A stretch of DNA of 64,000 nucleotides from Chitinophaga sp. CB10 (GTDB lineage: Bacteria > Bacteroidota > Bacteroidia > Chitinophagales > Chitinophagaceae): the NCBI GenBank assembly GCA_001870995.2, contig MLAV02000002.1, positions 62,001 through 126,000 of the forward strand, written 5' to 3'. Below, in pieces: positions 50,364 to 59,265 of this stretch. Position 1 is the first letter of the stretch; each line of letters opens with the position of its first letter. The notes beneath the pieces are model-generated. The model had not been told where the DNA came from and ran no database searches. It saw only the letters and a list, made by a program, of their open reading frames with translations. Position numbers and translations under genes: made by a program.

Positions 50364-50762
50364 TTATTTTATTTGCTGCAAGTCAGCAATACTTATCTTA
50401 AATGCATCTGCATATTTCTGCAGCATTTTCTGGCTTAAACGCGCAAATACCGCGGGCTTCATATGTCTTTTCACCTGCCATTGGAATTTCCCCACATAGT
50501 TTGCCAGGAGGGCAAGGTCCATGATGTTTTTTTCCATGTAGTAGGCGATAGGGCTTACTTCGCCGGCGAGTACCTTTTGTTTGGCCGTTTCCACCCTTTT
50601 ATTCACTTCTTCCCAGGCCTGGCCGAGTGCGATGTTTTCAGGCTCCCAGCCAGCACTCTGCACCTGCACATAGTTGCCCGAGTTATCCACCGCATACATA
50701 ATCTGTTTGAATGTACCTTCATGCAGGTTATCCTTGTCTTGCGGTACTTCCTCTTTTTTCAT
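50364..50762 (-). CDS. unrecognised small conserved-looking protein in the dialkylresorcinol cluster
   Basis: A 132-aa acidic-to-basic protein without signal peptide or membrane segment. The N-terminus is hydrophilic (KKEEVPQDKDNLHEG), the middle has ALGQAWEEVNKRVETAKQKV, and the C-terminal 60 residues are helical with Trp and basic residues (YVGKFQWQVKRHMKPAVFAR, LSQKMLQKYADAFKISIADL), a possible helix-turn-helix or partner-binding fold. I cannot name a family. It lies between darB (24 bp upstream) and the BtrH-like gene (74 bp downstream), so it is presumably part of the pathway, perhaps a regulator or an adaptor for the carrier protein. Confidence that it is a real gene is high; function unknown. 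Confidence 0.8.
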   Translation of the reverse strand: MKKEEVPQDKDNLHEGTFKQIMYAVDNSGNYVQVQSAGWEPENIALGQAWEEVNKRVETAKQKVLAGEVSPIAYYMEKNIMDLALLANYVGKFQWQVKRHMKPAVFARLSQKMLQKYADAFKISIADLQQIK

Positions 50763-50786
50763 GACAGCAGTTTTAAAGGTGAATGC

Positions 50787-51923
50787 CTATACCACGGTGA
50801 TGTGGGCGTAAGCATAGGAGAAACGCGCGCTTTCCGGCACCATCATCACGATCTTCTGACCTTTCTTCAGGCGGCCGGTATTCATCAGTTCTTCCAGCAT
50901 CAGGTAAGGAGATGCCGTACCTACGTTGCCTACGCGGTCCAGGTTGGTGAACCATTTTTCCAGCGGAATAGGTACGCCGATGCGGGTGATCTCTTCATCA
51001 ATCTTTAAACGGAAAAATTCAGAGGAGAGATGCGGCAGGAAGAAATCGATTTCATTCAGGTTGATACCATAGCGTTCTACCAGGTTTTTCCACATCTGCG
51101 CGCCGGAAGGCACTATATTTTTACCTAACAACCGGGTATCCTGTTTGAAGGAGAACACACTGTGGAAGGCCCATTCGTCCGGAGTCATTTCAATCCAGCC
51201 TTTGGTGCCGCCATCTTCCGTTTTGATAGCGCCGGAATACATACAGGTTTCCAGTTCATTGGCGTAGGAGGCAATTTCCACCCAGTCTACCCTTAAGGAC
51301 AAACCATCTTCGTTCGGCTTGTCGGAGAAGTAGGCGGCGCTGGCGCCGTCGGACAGCATCCAGCGGAGGAAATCTTTTTCAAAAGCGATGTAGCCGTTGG
51401 CATCCAGCGCTTTCTGGGCATCTCTTTCCGGCTGGAATTTTTCAGCCAGCATCCAGGCGGAGAATTTTTCGGAGCCTGTACTTACCGCGTTGGTGGTATT
51501 TCCGCAACGGATAGACATCCAGGCATATTTAAAAGCCTGCATACCTGCGGCGCAGGCGCCGGTAGCTGCAATCAGCTCTACGGGCTGACATTTCAGCAAA
51601 CCGTGCACCATAGCGGCATGGTTAGGCAATAACTGATCTGGGGATGTAGTACCACAGGCAAGAAGCTGCAGGTTACTGATTGGGTTTTTGTCGTCAAACA
51701 ATGCCTTTACCGCCTCAGCTGTCATTTCCGCGTTGGTATGGGTCGACTTCCCTTCTTTATCCAGTGAATAATAACGGGTTTTGATCTTGTTATTTCCCAA
51801 AATCTTCAACCGCATGCGGGAAGGCTTTCCATCTACCATCCCGAGAATGCTCTCCATTTCTTCATTTTCTACAGGCTTATTAGGCAAAAATTTTGAAAGC
51901 CTGTTAATATAAACTTCCTTCAT
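50787..51923 (-). CDS. darB: DarB-type ketosynthase III for dialkylresorcinol formation
   Basis: A 378-aa FabH-like condensing enzyme. The active-site Cys lies in IAATGACAAGMQAFKYAWM, the His in FFLPHLSSEFFRL and the Asn in DRVGNVGTASPYLMLEEL, so all catalytic residues are kept. DarB enzymes join two acyl units head to head into a 2,5-dialkylcyclohexane-1,3-dione, which DarA oxidises to the dialkylresorcinol (known for this family). The start at ATG 51923 gives the normal N-terminus MKEVYINRLSKFLPN; an upstream ATG at 51977 adds 18 unrelated residues. darA lies 186 bp upstream on the same strand. The gap is large enough for a separate promoter. Confidence 0.85.
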   Translation of the reverse strand: MKEVYINRLSKFLPNKPVENEEMESILGMVDGKPSRMRLKILGNNKIKTRYYSLDKEGKSTHTNAEMTAEAVKALFDDKNPISNLQLLACGTTSPDQLLPNHAAMVHGLLKCQPVELIAATGACAAGMQAFKYAWMSIRCGNTTNAVSTGSEKFSAWMLAEKFQPERDAQKALDANGYIAFEKDFLRWMLSDGASAAYFSDKPNEDGLSLRVDWVEIASYANELETCMYSGAIKTEDGGTKGWIEMTPDEWAFHSVFSFKQDTRLLGKNIVPSGAQMWKNLVERYGINLNEIDFFLPHLSSEFFRLKIDEEITRIGVPIPLEKWFTNLDRVGNVGTASPYLMLEELMNTGRLKKGQKIVMMVPESARFSYAYAHITVV

Positions 51924-52109
51924 TTGAAAAAATTCGTCTTTAAAAGGCACATGCAACAAGCTGGATAGGCCATACAAGGGTGCATGTTATGATGGTATAT
52001 GTATTATACGAACGTAAATATAGAATTCTAATCTGAATTACAATTATTACGCCACCAGACAAAACAGCCGGGATAATTACAGGTCGGCATAGTCAGCCTG
52101 TATTTACAC

Positions 52110-53030
52110 TCAACGGAGGGCGATACCTTTATAGTATTCCACCTCCCTTTGCAGTTCGTTCTTTTTCAGGTTTAATTTTATAAGGGAAGATATCAGTGTT
52201 ATGGGTGAAAGTACCACGATACCAGGTAATAATAACGAACGGTACATGGTGACGCGCCCCTGCCGCGATTCGGCTCCAGGGCCTCCTTTGGCGCTGATAA
52301 ATTTGGCCCAGAAGCGGAAAGCCTTGATGCCCCTGCCTTCCAGCAGTATCAGGTTAGGGATCAGTTCCACCGCGTGGAGGTTAATCAGTTCCTGCTGCAG
52401 TCCGTTCCAGTTACCACTTTCCAGCGCTGCGGCGATGGGGGCGGCAAAACGGGCGCTGGTAACAATTTCGTTCTCCTGCACACCGGCCGGCGGCAGGTAT
52501 TTGGTAGCGGCCTTCAGTCCTTTAAACTGCCATCTCAACACCGTGATCAGGGATACGAGGTTCGGGGATTTGTCTACCAGTACAATATTTCCTACCAGGC
52601 TCGCCCCTGCCTGCTGCAGGTATTTCTTCACGGATTCCTGGGCATTGAGCCACATGTTACGGGCGCCGAGCAGGGTGATCACCTTTTTACCTTTCAGCAA
52701 CTGCCGGCCCTGCTCACTCTGCAAGAAGGCCGCCGTAGGCTGCGAAGGAGATAAAAACCAGGGCTGGTACGCCAGGATCACCAAATCAAAATGCGCATTC
52801 ACATCAACTTTCAAAGGTTGAATACCACGTGGCGTTTGCAGTACCGTTTCCGGCATTGTATCGTAAAAAGTCTGCTTTTTCCAGGGAAATGCAAAAGGCT
52901 CTGTGGGAACCAGTTGCTCGAAAGTTACATCCACTTTGCCTTCCAGCGGCGCCAGCACATGATCTACAATCCTTTTCAGTTGCCCGGTTTGCGTATAATA
53001 TACTACCAGGACCTTAGGTTTTACATTCAT
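52110..53030 (-). CDS. darA: DarA-type dialkylresorcinol condensing/aromatising enzyme
   Basis: A 306-aa flavodoxin-like protein. The start KPKVLVVYYTQTGQLKRIVD is a flavodoxin phosphate-binding loop, VTLLGARNMWLNAQESV and FDLVILAYQPWFLSPSQPTAAFL are typical of DarA, and the C-terminus contains hydrophobic helices (LLLPGIVVLSPITLISSLIK). DarA oxidises the cyclohexanedione made by DarB to a 2,5-dialkylresorcinol. It is the first gene of the row that runs to 44608. Dialkylresorcinols are the ester partner of the flexirubin pigments of Flavobacterium and Chitinophaga; the aryl polyene genes are not seen here, so only the resorcinol half is in this window. Confidence 0.85.
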   Translation of the reverse strand: MNVKPKVLVVYYTQTGQLKRIVDHVLAPLEGKVDVTFEQLVPTEPFAFPWKKQTFYDTMPETVLQTPRGIQPLKVDVNAHFDLVILAYQPWFLSPSQPTAAFLQSEQGRQLLKGKKVITLLGARNMWLNAQESVKKYLQQAGASLVGNIVLVDKSPNLVSLITVLRWQFKGLKAATKYLPPAGVQENEIVTSARFAAPIAAALESGNWNGLQQELINLHAVELIPNLILLEGRGIKAFRFWAKFISAKGGPGAESRQGRVTMYRSLLLPGIVVLSPITLISSLIKLNLKKNELQREVEYYKGIALR

Positions 53031-53183
53031 AAAAGGAACAGGAGTTCAACATTAATTAAGCTGTAAACATACAAAAAAGATACTATCATTTATATGATTT
53101 AATGATAATTTGATGTAAAGCGGGGTCTGCAATCAGGGGGACATTGGGGTATAAAAGGTGGCTGCTCAGGGATTGTGCCCCAG

Positions 53184-53229
53184 CCAGGTGCAACACCAAT
53201 CGGCTTACTGTAGTTGTTGCTGCACCTGG
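53184..53229. repeat. 9-bp inverted repeat in the darA upstream region
   Basis: CCAGGTGCA (53184-53192) and TGCACCTGG (53221-53229) are perfectly complementary, with a 28-nt spacer that includes a second short pairing (CAACA/TGTTG). It lies between darA and the head-GIN gene. A further AT-rich 8-bp hairpin (ACAAAATT/AATTTTGT, 53286-53307) directly follows the stop of the head-GIN gene and may be its weak terminator. Confidence 0.5.
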
Positions 53230-53312
53230 TCTAAAGGACTTTGAATATTTTCTTCTAAATAACTAAGAATCAGTCTTTTTATGATACAAAATTTGTTAAA
53301 ATTTTGTAAATA

Positions 53313-54044
53313 TTATTTGATCTGCTTGATTCCGCCAGCCCCGGTGATGGACTGTGTAACCTGTGGGGAACCTTTATAGGAGATGTCTCCCGTGCCGGTG
53401 ATATTGGCTTTCAGCGTCACGCTCGCGTGTACCTGGGCGCTGCCCGTTCCTGAGATGTTCACTTTCGTATTTTCAGTCAGCAGGTCCAGGCCGTTAAAAT
53501 TGCCTACCCCGGAAATGGAAACTTTCAGATCGCGGGTCTGTCCGGATACTTTCATATCGCCAGCGCCGGCAATGGCTGCATCCACAACAGGCGCATCCAC
53601 CTTGCCTGACAGCTGTCCGCTGCCGGTAACGCGCAGGCGGATGGATTCCCGGTTGGTCAGCGTACCCTCCACGTCAATGTCCCCGCTGCCTTCTACCCTG
53701 ATAGCGTCCAGCTCGGGTGAGCTGAGGTACACGTCAAACTTTCCATGCGTGCTGACGTTGTTGACGTCATCACGGAGTCTTACAATCAGTTCCTCGCCAT
53801 CCCGCACCAGTTCAATCAGCGGAACAATGTTGCTCTCCGCCTCAATCACGGCGGGTTTGATCTCCCCCTGCTGAATATGGACGTTCATGCCATCTCTTAC
53901 CTTCAGGGTGCGGAAAGCGGTAATCTGGCGTTCTTCCTTGATTACATTACCATTTCCTTTTATACGGCGGAAGTTACAGGAAGTTAATAATACGAGGGTG
54001 GTTAGGGTCAGGAGCCCATGGCAAAGGCTTGTGTTGATTCTCAT
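53313..54044 (-). CDS. head-GIN domain (DUF2807) lipoprotein
   Basis: A 243-aa lipoprotein with lipobox LLTSC (Cys at about residue 23) followed by FRRIKGNGNVIKEERQITAFRTLKVRDGMNVHIQQGE, the start of the head-GIN (putative auto-transporter adhesin head) domain. The rest repeats beta-helix-like motifs of the type VTGSGQLSGKV, IAGAGDMKVSG, ISGVGNFNG, ISGTGSAQVHA, ITGTGDISYKG, which give a right-handed parallel beta-helix. Role unknown in most Bacteroidota; likely surface or periplasmic. It is divergent from guaA. Confidence 0.88.
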   Translation of the reverse strand: MRINTSLCHGLLTLTTLVLLTSCNFRRIKGNGNVIKEERQITAFRTLKVRDGMNVHIQQGEIKPAVIEAESNIVPLIELVRDGEELIVRLRDDVNNVSTHGKFDVYLSSPELDAIRVEGSGDIDVEGTLTNRESIRLRVTGSGQLSGKVDAPVVDAAIAGAGDMKVSGQTRDLKVSISGVGNFNGLDLLTENTKVNISGTGSAQVHASVTLKANITGTGDISYKGSPQVTQSITGAGGIKQIK

Positions 54045-54123
54045 AAATGCTGGATTATGCCAGAAAGATACAACCCAATTTCGGAATTTGGAATCAGATA
54101 AGCCGAATTTCCCATAATGACTT

Positions 54124-54131
54124 TATCTTTG
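54124..54131 (+). promoter_or_regulatory. -7 promoter element of guaA (TATCTTTG)
   Basis: TATCTTTG matches TAnnTTTG exactly, 7 bp before the guaA ATG, implying a very short leader. No clear -33 box is found at the standard distance, so this is only moderately supported. Confidence 0.5.
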
Positions 54132-54138
54132 CACCACC

Positions 54139-55677
54139 ATGACAGAAAAGATACTTATCCTCGATTTCGGTTCACAGTACACGCAGCTCATTGCACGCAG
54201 CATCCGCGAACTGAATGTTTATTGCGAAATTAAACCATGCCTTCAGCCAATTGCATGGGATGAATCCATCAAAGGCATCATTTTATCCGGTAGTCCGTTT
54301 TCCGTAAATGATCCAAACGCACCTTCCGTTGACATTGCAGCTATGGCCGAAAAAGTGCCGGTACTCGGTATCTGCTACGGCGCGCAGCTGATGGCTAAAA
54401 ACTTCGGCGGCGAAGTAGCCAAAAGTAATATCCGTGAGTACGGTCGCGCTTTCATGGAACACAGCGATAAAGAGGAAAAATTATTATATGATATCTCCGG
54501 TAAAAGCCAGGTTTGGATGAGTCACTCCGACACCATCAAAAAAATACCTGATACCTTCGAGATCATCGCTACTACAGAAAATATCCCGGTGGCCGCTTTC
54601 AAAAGCCTGACAGTGGCTAAAAACCCGGTGTTCGGTCTGCAATTCCACCCGGAAGTAACGCACTCCCTGGAAGGTAAACAGATCATCCGCAACTTCCTCA
54701 TCCACATCTGCGGTTGCAGCCAGGACTGGACTCCTGCCCACTTCGTGCAGGAAACAGTGGCCCGCATCAAGGAACAGGTAGGCGATAAAAGAGTGGTAAT
54801 GGCCCTCAGCGGCGGGGTAGACAGCACCGTTGCGGCTGAACTCATCCACAAAGCCATCGGCAGCAACCTTTTCTGCATCTTCGTAGACAATGGCCTGCTC
54901 CGCAAAAACGAATACGAAACCGTACTGGAATCCTATAAACACATGGGGCTGAACGTAAAAGGGGTGAACGCGAAAGACCTCTTCTACAGCCAGCTGGACG
55001 GCGTTTCCGATCCTGAACAAAAACGTAAGATCATCGGCCGCCTCTTCATCGAAGTATTCCAGCAGGAATCCGCCGAACTGAAGGACATCTCCTTCCTCGG
55101 CCAGGGTACCATCTACCCCGATGTAATTGAATCCGTTTCCGTAAACGGACCTTCCGTTACCATCAAATCCCACCACAACGTGGGCGGCCTCCCTGAAAAG
55201 ATGAACATGCAGCTGGTAGAGCCGCTGCGCTTCCTCTTCAAGGATGAAGTACGCCGCGTAGGCCGCGAAATCGGTATCAGCGATATCTTCCTGGGCCGCC
55301 ATCCGTTCCCGGGTCCTGGTCTGGCCATCCGTATCCTCGGCGCCATCACCCCGGAAAAAGTGAACATGCTGCAGGAAGCAGACGCCATCTACATTGAAGG
55401 ACTCCGTGAAGCAGGCCTGTACGACAAAGTATGGCAGGCGGGTACCATCCTGCTGCCGGTACAGAGCGTAGGCGTAATGGGCGACGAGCGTACCTACGAG
55501 TTTACCGTAGCCCTCCGCGCCGTAACCTCCGTTGACGGTATGACCGCCGACTGGGCGCACCTGCCATATGAGTTCCTGGCAAAAATGTCCAATGATATAA
55601 TCAACAGGGTTAAAGGTATTAACCGCGTTGTTTACGATATCAGCTCCAAGCCGCCTGCCACCATCGAGTGGGAATAA
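54139..55677 (+). CDS. guaA: GMP synthase (glutamine-hydrolysing)
   Basis: A 512-aa enzyme that aminates xanthosine monophosphate to GMP with glutamine and ATP. The class I glutamine amidotransferase domain is N-terminal (ILILDFGSQYTQLIARSIREL, catalytic Cys in GICYGAQ, His/Glu in FGLQFHPEVTHS). The ATP pyrophosphatase domain has MALSGGVDST, and the C-terminal dimerisation domain ends KPPATIEWE. All catalytic residues are present and the length is normal. A terminator follows. Confidence 0.97.
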   Translation: MTEKILILDFGSQYTQLIARSIRELNVYCEIKPCLQPIAWDESIKGIILSGSPFSVNDPNAPSVDIAAMAEKVPVLGICYGAQLMAKNFGGEVAKSNIREYGRAFMEHSDKEEKLLYDISGKSQVWMSHSDTIKKIPDTFEIIATTENIPVAAFKSLTVAKNPVFGLQFHPEVTHSLEGKQIIRNFLIHICGCSQDWTPAHFVQETVARIKEQVGDKRVVMALSGGVDSTVAAELIHKAIGSNLFCIFVDNGLLRKNEYETVLESYKHMGLNVKGVNAKDLFYSQLDGVSDPEQKRKIIGRLFIEVFQQESAELKDISFLGQGTIYPDVIESVSVNGPSVTIKSHHNVGGLPEKMNMQLVEPLRFLFKDEVRRVGREIGISDIFLGRHPFPGPGLAIRILGAITPEKVNMLQEADAIYIEGLREAGLYDKVWQAGTILLPVQSVGVMGDERTYEFTVALRAVTSVDGMTADWAHLPYEFLAKMSNDIINRVKGINRVVYDISSKPPATIEWE

Positions 55678-55699
55678 CGGGCATCTGATGAGCCTCAAT

Positions 55700-55739
55700 A
55701 ACCGATCGGCACAACTTATGCAGTAGTTGCCGGTCGGTT
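55700..55739 (+). terminator. hairpin terminator after guaA
   Basis: AACCGATCGG (55700-55709) pairs with CCGGTCGGTT (55730-55739) with one wobble, continuing after a 2-nt bulge with CAACT/AGTTG (55712-55716/55725-55729). It is a strong stem 22 bp after the guaA stop; the following T content is modest (GTTAAATTT). Confidence 0.75.
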
Positions 55740-55776
55740 GTTAAATTTATATCAAGCACACAAACTGCCAAATGTT

Positions 55777-57093
55777 ATGAGCCTGTCTTTTTCTATAAAA
55801 CACCTGTTTGCCGGAGTGGCCATCGCGCTCGCCATCAGCGCCTGCTCTTCCTCCCGCAAAACCGTATCTAAACCTGCTCCCGCACCAAATGCAACTGCTG
55901 CCCAACCCACTCCTGAAAAAAAGCCGGAACCCAAAAAGGCAGAAAAGCAAGCGCCTTTCAACGTACCCGCTTTTGCCAAAGAAGTGAAAAGAAGCACCTA
56001 CAACGTGGCCATCTTTGCGCCGCTGTATCTCGATTCCGTATTTGCCACCTCCAACGATATTCCCGGCCGTACCATGCCGCGCTATGTACTGCCAGGGCTT
56101 GAATTTTACGAAGGCGCACAGCTGGCCCTCGATACGCTGCAAACACAGGGCTACAATCTCCGTGTAACCGTGTACGACAGCAAGGGTAAACAAAGCATTT
56201 CCAGCCTGATCCGCTCCAAAGTACTGGATGCGACCGACCTGATCATCGGCTCGGTGACCAATCCGGACCTGAAGGAACTGAGCGATTTCTCCCGCGATAA
56301 ACAGATCAATTTCGTTTCCGCTACCTATCCAAATGATGGCGGCGTTACGGACAACCCATTCCTGTTTATCAGCAACAGCACCCTGAAAACGCATACCGAA
56401 GCCCTGCAGCAGTATGTGCAGGAAACCTTCGCTAATAAGAACATCGTACTCCTGCGCAGGAACACCGCCTTTGAAGCCCGCATGTATGCTGATTTCAAAG
56501 CCGCGTACGACAAAATGGATTACGCCAAAAAATCCAGGATCCGGGAATTTGTATGGAACGATGCCACCACCGCGGACGAACTTTCCAAAGTGCTGCTCAC
56601 GGACCGCACCAATATCCTCGTAGTAACCGCGCTGGATGAAAACGGCGCCAAAACCTTGCTGCGTAAGCTCAGCGGTATTACCGCCACTTACCCGATGCAG
56701 GTCTATGGCATGCCTACCTGGGACATCTTCCGCTTTAAAGAGCCGGAATTCAAAGGCATGAACATCTACTACTCTTCGCCTTACTATAACGATAAGAACG
56801 ATTACTACACGAGGTATGTAACGGACTACTTCCGCCGCACCTACCGCGCGCGCCCGTCCGACATGGCGATCAAAGGATTCGACATGACTTACTATTTTGT
56901 GAAGCTGCTGCGCGACAAAGGCGTGTACTTCAATGCATATGCCAACGATGAGCCTAAAATCATCAGCCGGTATAACTTCCAGCCGGTGTATGTCAGAGAA
57001 GGGGAGAGCGCTCCATCCTACTTTGAAAACAAGAATATCTACATCTACCAGAAAGGAGAATCAGAAGATATCAAAATGAATACAGGTAACTGA
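55777..57093 (+). CDS. lipoprotein with type 1 periplasmic-binding (LivJ-like) fold
   Basis: A 438-aa lipoprotein with the lipobox AISAC (Cys at about residue 23), followed by a Pro/Lys-rich linker (APAPNATAAQPTPEKKPEPK) and then a two-lobe binding domain: YNVAIFAPLYLDSVF, LPGLEFYEGAQLALDTLQTQG, LIIGSVTNPDLKELSDFSRDK, INFVSATYPNDGGVTDNPFLF, and IKGFDMTYYFVKLLRDKG. It resembles the amino-acid ABC-transporter substrate-binding group used by LivJ and receptor-type proteins. No permease is nearby, so it may have a structural or sensing role rather than transport; some Bacteroidota homologues carry a LysM domain, which is not seen here. The ATG at 55777 is chosen because it gives the lipoprotein signal directly. 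Confidence 0.78.
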   Translation: MSLSFSIKHLFAGVAIALAISACSSSRKTVSKPAPAPNATAAQPTPEKKPEPKKAEKQAPFNVPAFAKEVKRSTYNVAIFAPLYLDSVFATSNDIPGRTMPRYVLPGLEFYEGAQLALDTLQTQGYNLRVTVYDSKGKQSISSLIRSKVLDATDLIIGSVTNPDLKELSDFSRDKQINFVSATYPNDGGVTDNPFLFISNSTLKTHTEALQQYVQETFANKNIVLLRRNTAFEARMYADFKAAYDKMDYAKKSRIREFVWNDATTADELSKVLLTDRTNILVVTALDENGAKTLLRKLSGITATYPMQVYGMPTWDIFRFKEPEFKGMNIYYSSPYYNDKNDYYTRYVTDYFRRTYRARPSDMAIKGFDMTYYFVKLLRDKGVYFNAYANDEPKIISRYNFQPVYVREGESAPSYFENKNIYIYQKGESEDIKMNTGN

Positions 57094-57131
57094 TTTGCCG
57101 TTTACAGGGGGTTTTTGCCTGTCGGCAGACG

Positions 57132-57169
57132 GAGGGGACAGCGCTGAGCGCCGTCCCCTCTTCCTTTTT
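57132..57169 (+). terminator. intrinsic terminator after the binding-protein gene
   Basis: GAGGGGAC (57132-57139) pairs with GTCCCCTC (57153-57160), continued inside by GCGC/GCGC, followed by TTCCTTTTT. Confidence 0.82.
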
Positions 57170-57339
57170 AATAGCCCGGGTGAAATAGTCCGTTATCCAA
57201 ATTTTTTTCTCCATTTTCGGATTAAATAAATATTAACTTAGCGAAGGAACCAACATCTAAACAACCAAAATTCTAATCTTTGTCTATTCATCCGGTGTAA
57301 GAACCTGCTGATTGCTAACCTAATAAGCGTACTAAATTC

Positions 57340-57939
57340 ATGTCAACGAATACAGGGTTAACAGAAACGGAACTGATAGCACAAATGCAAAGCGGTGACA
57401 TGGCGGCCTTCGACGCCATCTACCATCTCTATTTTCAGGCGGTACACGGAAACATCCTGCGGCTCACCCACGATGCGGCCGCCACCGATGATATTATCCA
57501 GGAAGTTTTTATCAGGTTATGGGAGAAGAAAGATACGCTCGATGCGTCCAGGCCCATCGGCAACTGGTTGTTTGTTGTCAGCTATAACCGGAGTATGAAT
57601 TACCTGCGCGACAGGCAGCGGGAAAAACTGGCCCCGGAACAACTGGCTACTTCCTTCACCACGGCCGACAATGAATGGCAGATCACCGAAGCGCAGCTGC
57701 AACTGATAGAAGAAGCGATCGGCCAGCTGCCGCCACAACGCAAACGCGTGTTCACCCTCTGCAAGCTGCAGGGCAAAACCTATTCAGAGGCCGCCGAAGC
57801 CCTGAACATCTCCCGCTATACCGTAAAGGAACATATCGCCAAAGCGAACGATTTTATCCGGGAATACGCCCGTATGCATCCTGACAAGGCGTTCCAGCTC
57901 GGCCTCCCCCTGCTGGCTTACCTGGCAGCTACCACCTAA
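57340..57939 (+). CDS. ECF sigma-70 family RNA polymerase sigma factor
   Basis: A 199-aa ECF sigma factor. Region 2 (about residues 20-90) has AFDAIYHLYFQAVHGNILRL, TDDIIQEVFIRLWEKKDTLD and RPIGNWLFVVSYNRSMNYLR; region 4 (about 125-180) has IEEAIGQLPPQRKRVFTLCKLQGKTYSEAAEALNISRYTVKEHI. It belongs to the SusC-linked ECF group of Bacteroidota. A FecR-type anti-sigma gene follows after 63 bp, then a SusC with an STN domain. Ligand binding at the receptor should signal through FecR to this sigma factor. Upstream, AATCTTTG at 57275-57282 resembles a -7 element with one mismatch. Confidence 0.95.
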   Translation: MSTNTGLTETELIAQMQSGDMAAFDAIYHLYFQAVHGNILRLTHDAAATDDIIQEVFIRLWEKKDTLDASRPIGNWLFVVSYNRSMNYLRDRQREKLAPEQLATSFTTADNEWQITEAQLQLIEEAIGQLPPQRKRVFTLCKLQGKTYSEAAEALNISRYTVKEHIAKANDFIREYARMHPDKAFQLGLPLLAYLAATT

Positions 57940-58002
57940 AAAATATTTTTTTACACAGCCCCCCTCTCCCCCTGCCACGGTGTATTAATATAAACGCTAA
58001 CC

Positions 58003-59175
58003 GTGGATATGGACCACTACATCATCGCACTGCTCGAAAAAGAACACTGGACGGAAGAAGACCGCCAGCGGGTAATGCATTACCTGGCCACTTCCGACAG
58101 GAGCGAGCTGCAACAGCACCTGCTGCGCCGCTTCCGGGAAACTGCCGGCCAGCAACAGCCCGGCGAAAATGCTAAGGCGCTGTTACAGCAGATCCATAGC
58201 CGTTTGCAACCGGTTACCCCGGCCTCACCGCGTTTCAGATACCGTAAACTCATCATAGCGTCCACAGCAGCGGCCGCTGCATTACTGGCAGTGGTGGTGA
58301 TGACGGCTCCACATCTCTCCCTAAAAAATAAAAAAACTACTACCCCTGCCACGCTTATGGCGAGCAGGTTTGGGGAAGATGTAGCCCCCGGCTCCAATAA
58401 AGCCACCCTCACACTCGGCAACGGCAAAACCGTAGTCCTGGAAGAAGCGAAGGACGGCGCCATTGCCGCCGGCGATGAAAAGATCCATAAAACGAAGGAT
58501 GAACTGGTGTACAACCACGACGGCCAGTCCACTGCCATGAACACCCTGCAAACGCCCAAAGGCGGTCAATACCAGGTAGTGCTTTCCGATGGCACGAAGG
58601 TCTGGCTCAATGCCGCCAGTACCCTGACTTACCCGGCCGCCTTCGGGGGCAACAGCCGTACCGTGACCCTCAGCGGCGAAGCCTACTTTGAAGTAGCCGC
58701 CAATCCTAACCTGCCCTTCTTCGTTAACACCGCAGGAGAACAGGTGCAGGTACTGGGCACCAGCTTTAACGTGAAAGCCTATACGGAGGAGAAACGCCAT
58801 ACCACCACCCTCATAACGGGCTCCGTGAAGGTAGCCAGGGCGGAGAAAGCGGTGATCCTGCAACCGGGCGAGCAAACGGTGTACACCAAAGCCAGCGGGC
58901 GTTTACAGGCTTCCGGCGGCGACCCTGCCCGGGCCATCGCCTGGAAAAACGGGCAGTTCGCATTTAAGAACGACGACCTGAAAGACGTCATGCAAACCAT
59001 CAGCAGGTGGTACGATACAGATGTTCAATACGACGAAACTTTAGATATATCAGCTATTCATGTAACAGGATTTATGCGCCGGCAGGCCAATCTTTCCAGC
59101 ACGCTGGAAATACTGGAGCTCACCGCTGGCGTACATTTCAAAGTTCAGGGACGGACCATAAGCGTAACCAGGTAA
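58003..59175 (+). CDS. FecR-family anti-sigma factor
   Basis: A 390-aa inner-membrane protein. The cytoplasmic N-terminal part (about 1-80) is followed by one membrane segment (LIIASTAAAAALLAVVVMT, about 83-101). The periplasmic part contains the FecR domain with TPKGGQYQVVLSDGTKVWLNAASTLTYP and RTVTLSGEAYFEVAANPNLPF, then TSFNVKAY, and a C-terminal STN-like region (IAWKNGQFAFKNDDLKDVMQTISRWYDTDVQYDE). It holds the ECF sigma at 57340 in check and receives the signal from the STN domain of the SusC at 59266. Intact and in the expected gene order. Confidence 0.94.
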   Translation: MDMDHYIIALLEKEHWTEEDRQRVMHYLATSDRSELQQHLLRRFRETAGQQQPGENAKALLQQIHSRLQPVTPASPRFRYRKLIIASTAAAAALLAVVVMTAPHLSLKNKKTTTPATLMASRFGEDVAPGSNKATLTLGNGKTVVLEEAKDGAIAAGDEKIHKTKDELVYNHDGQSTAMNTLQTPKGGQYQVVLSDGTKVWLNAASTLTYPAAFGGNSRTVTLSGEAYFEVAANPNLPFFVNTAGEQVQVLGTSFNVKAYTEEKRHTTTLITGSVKVARAEKAVILQPGEQTVYTKASGRLQASGGDPARAIAWKNGQFAFKNDDLKDVMQTISRWYDTDVQYDETLDISAIHVTGFMRRQANLSSTLEILELTAGVHFKVQGRTISVTR

Positions 59176-59265
59176 TTCAATAAAAATTCACAGATACTTT
59201 GTTTGCATCAGCGTCTGCGCGCGCGCTGATACAACACACTATTGTATTCCACAAACTTACCAGCA

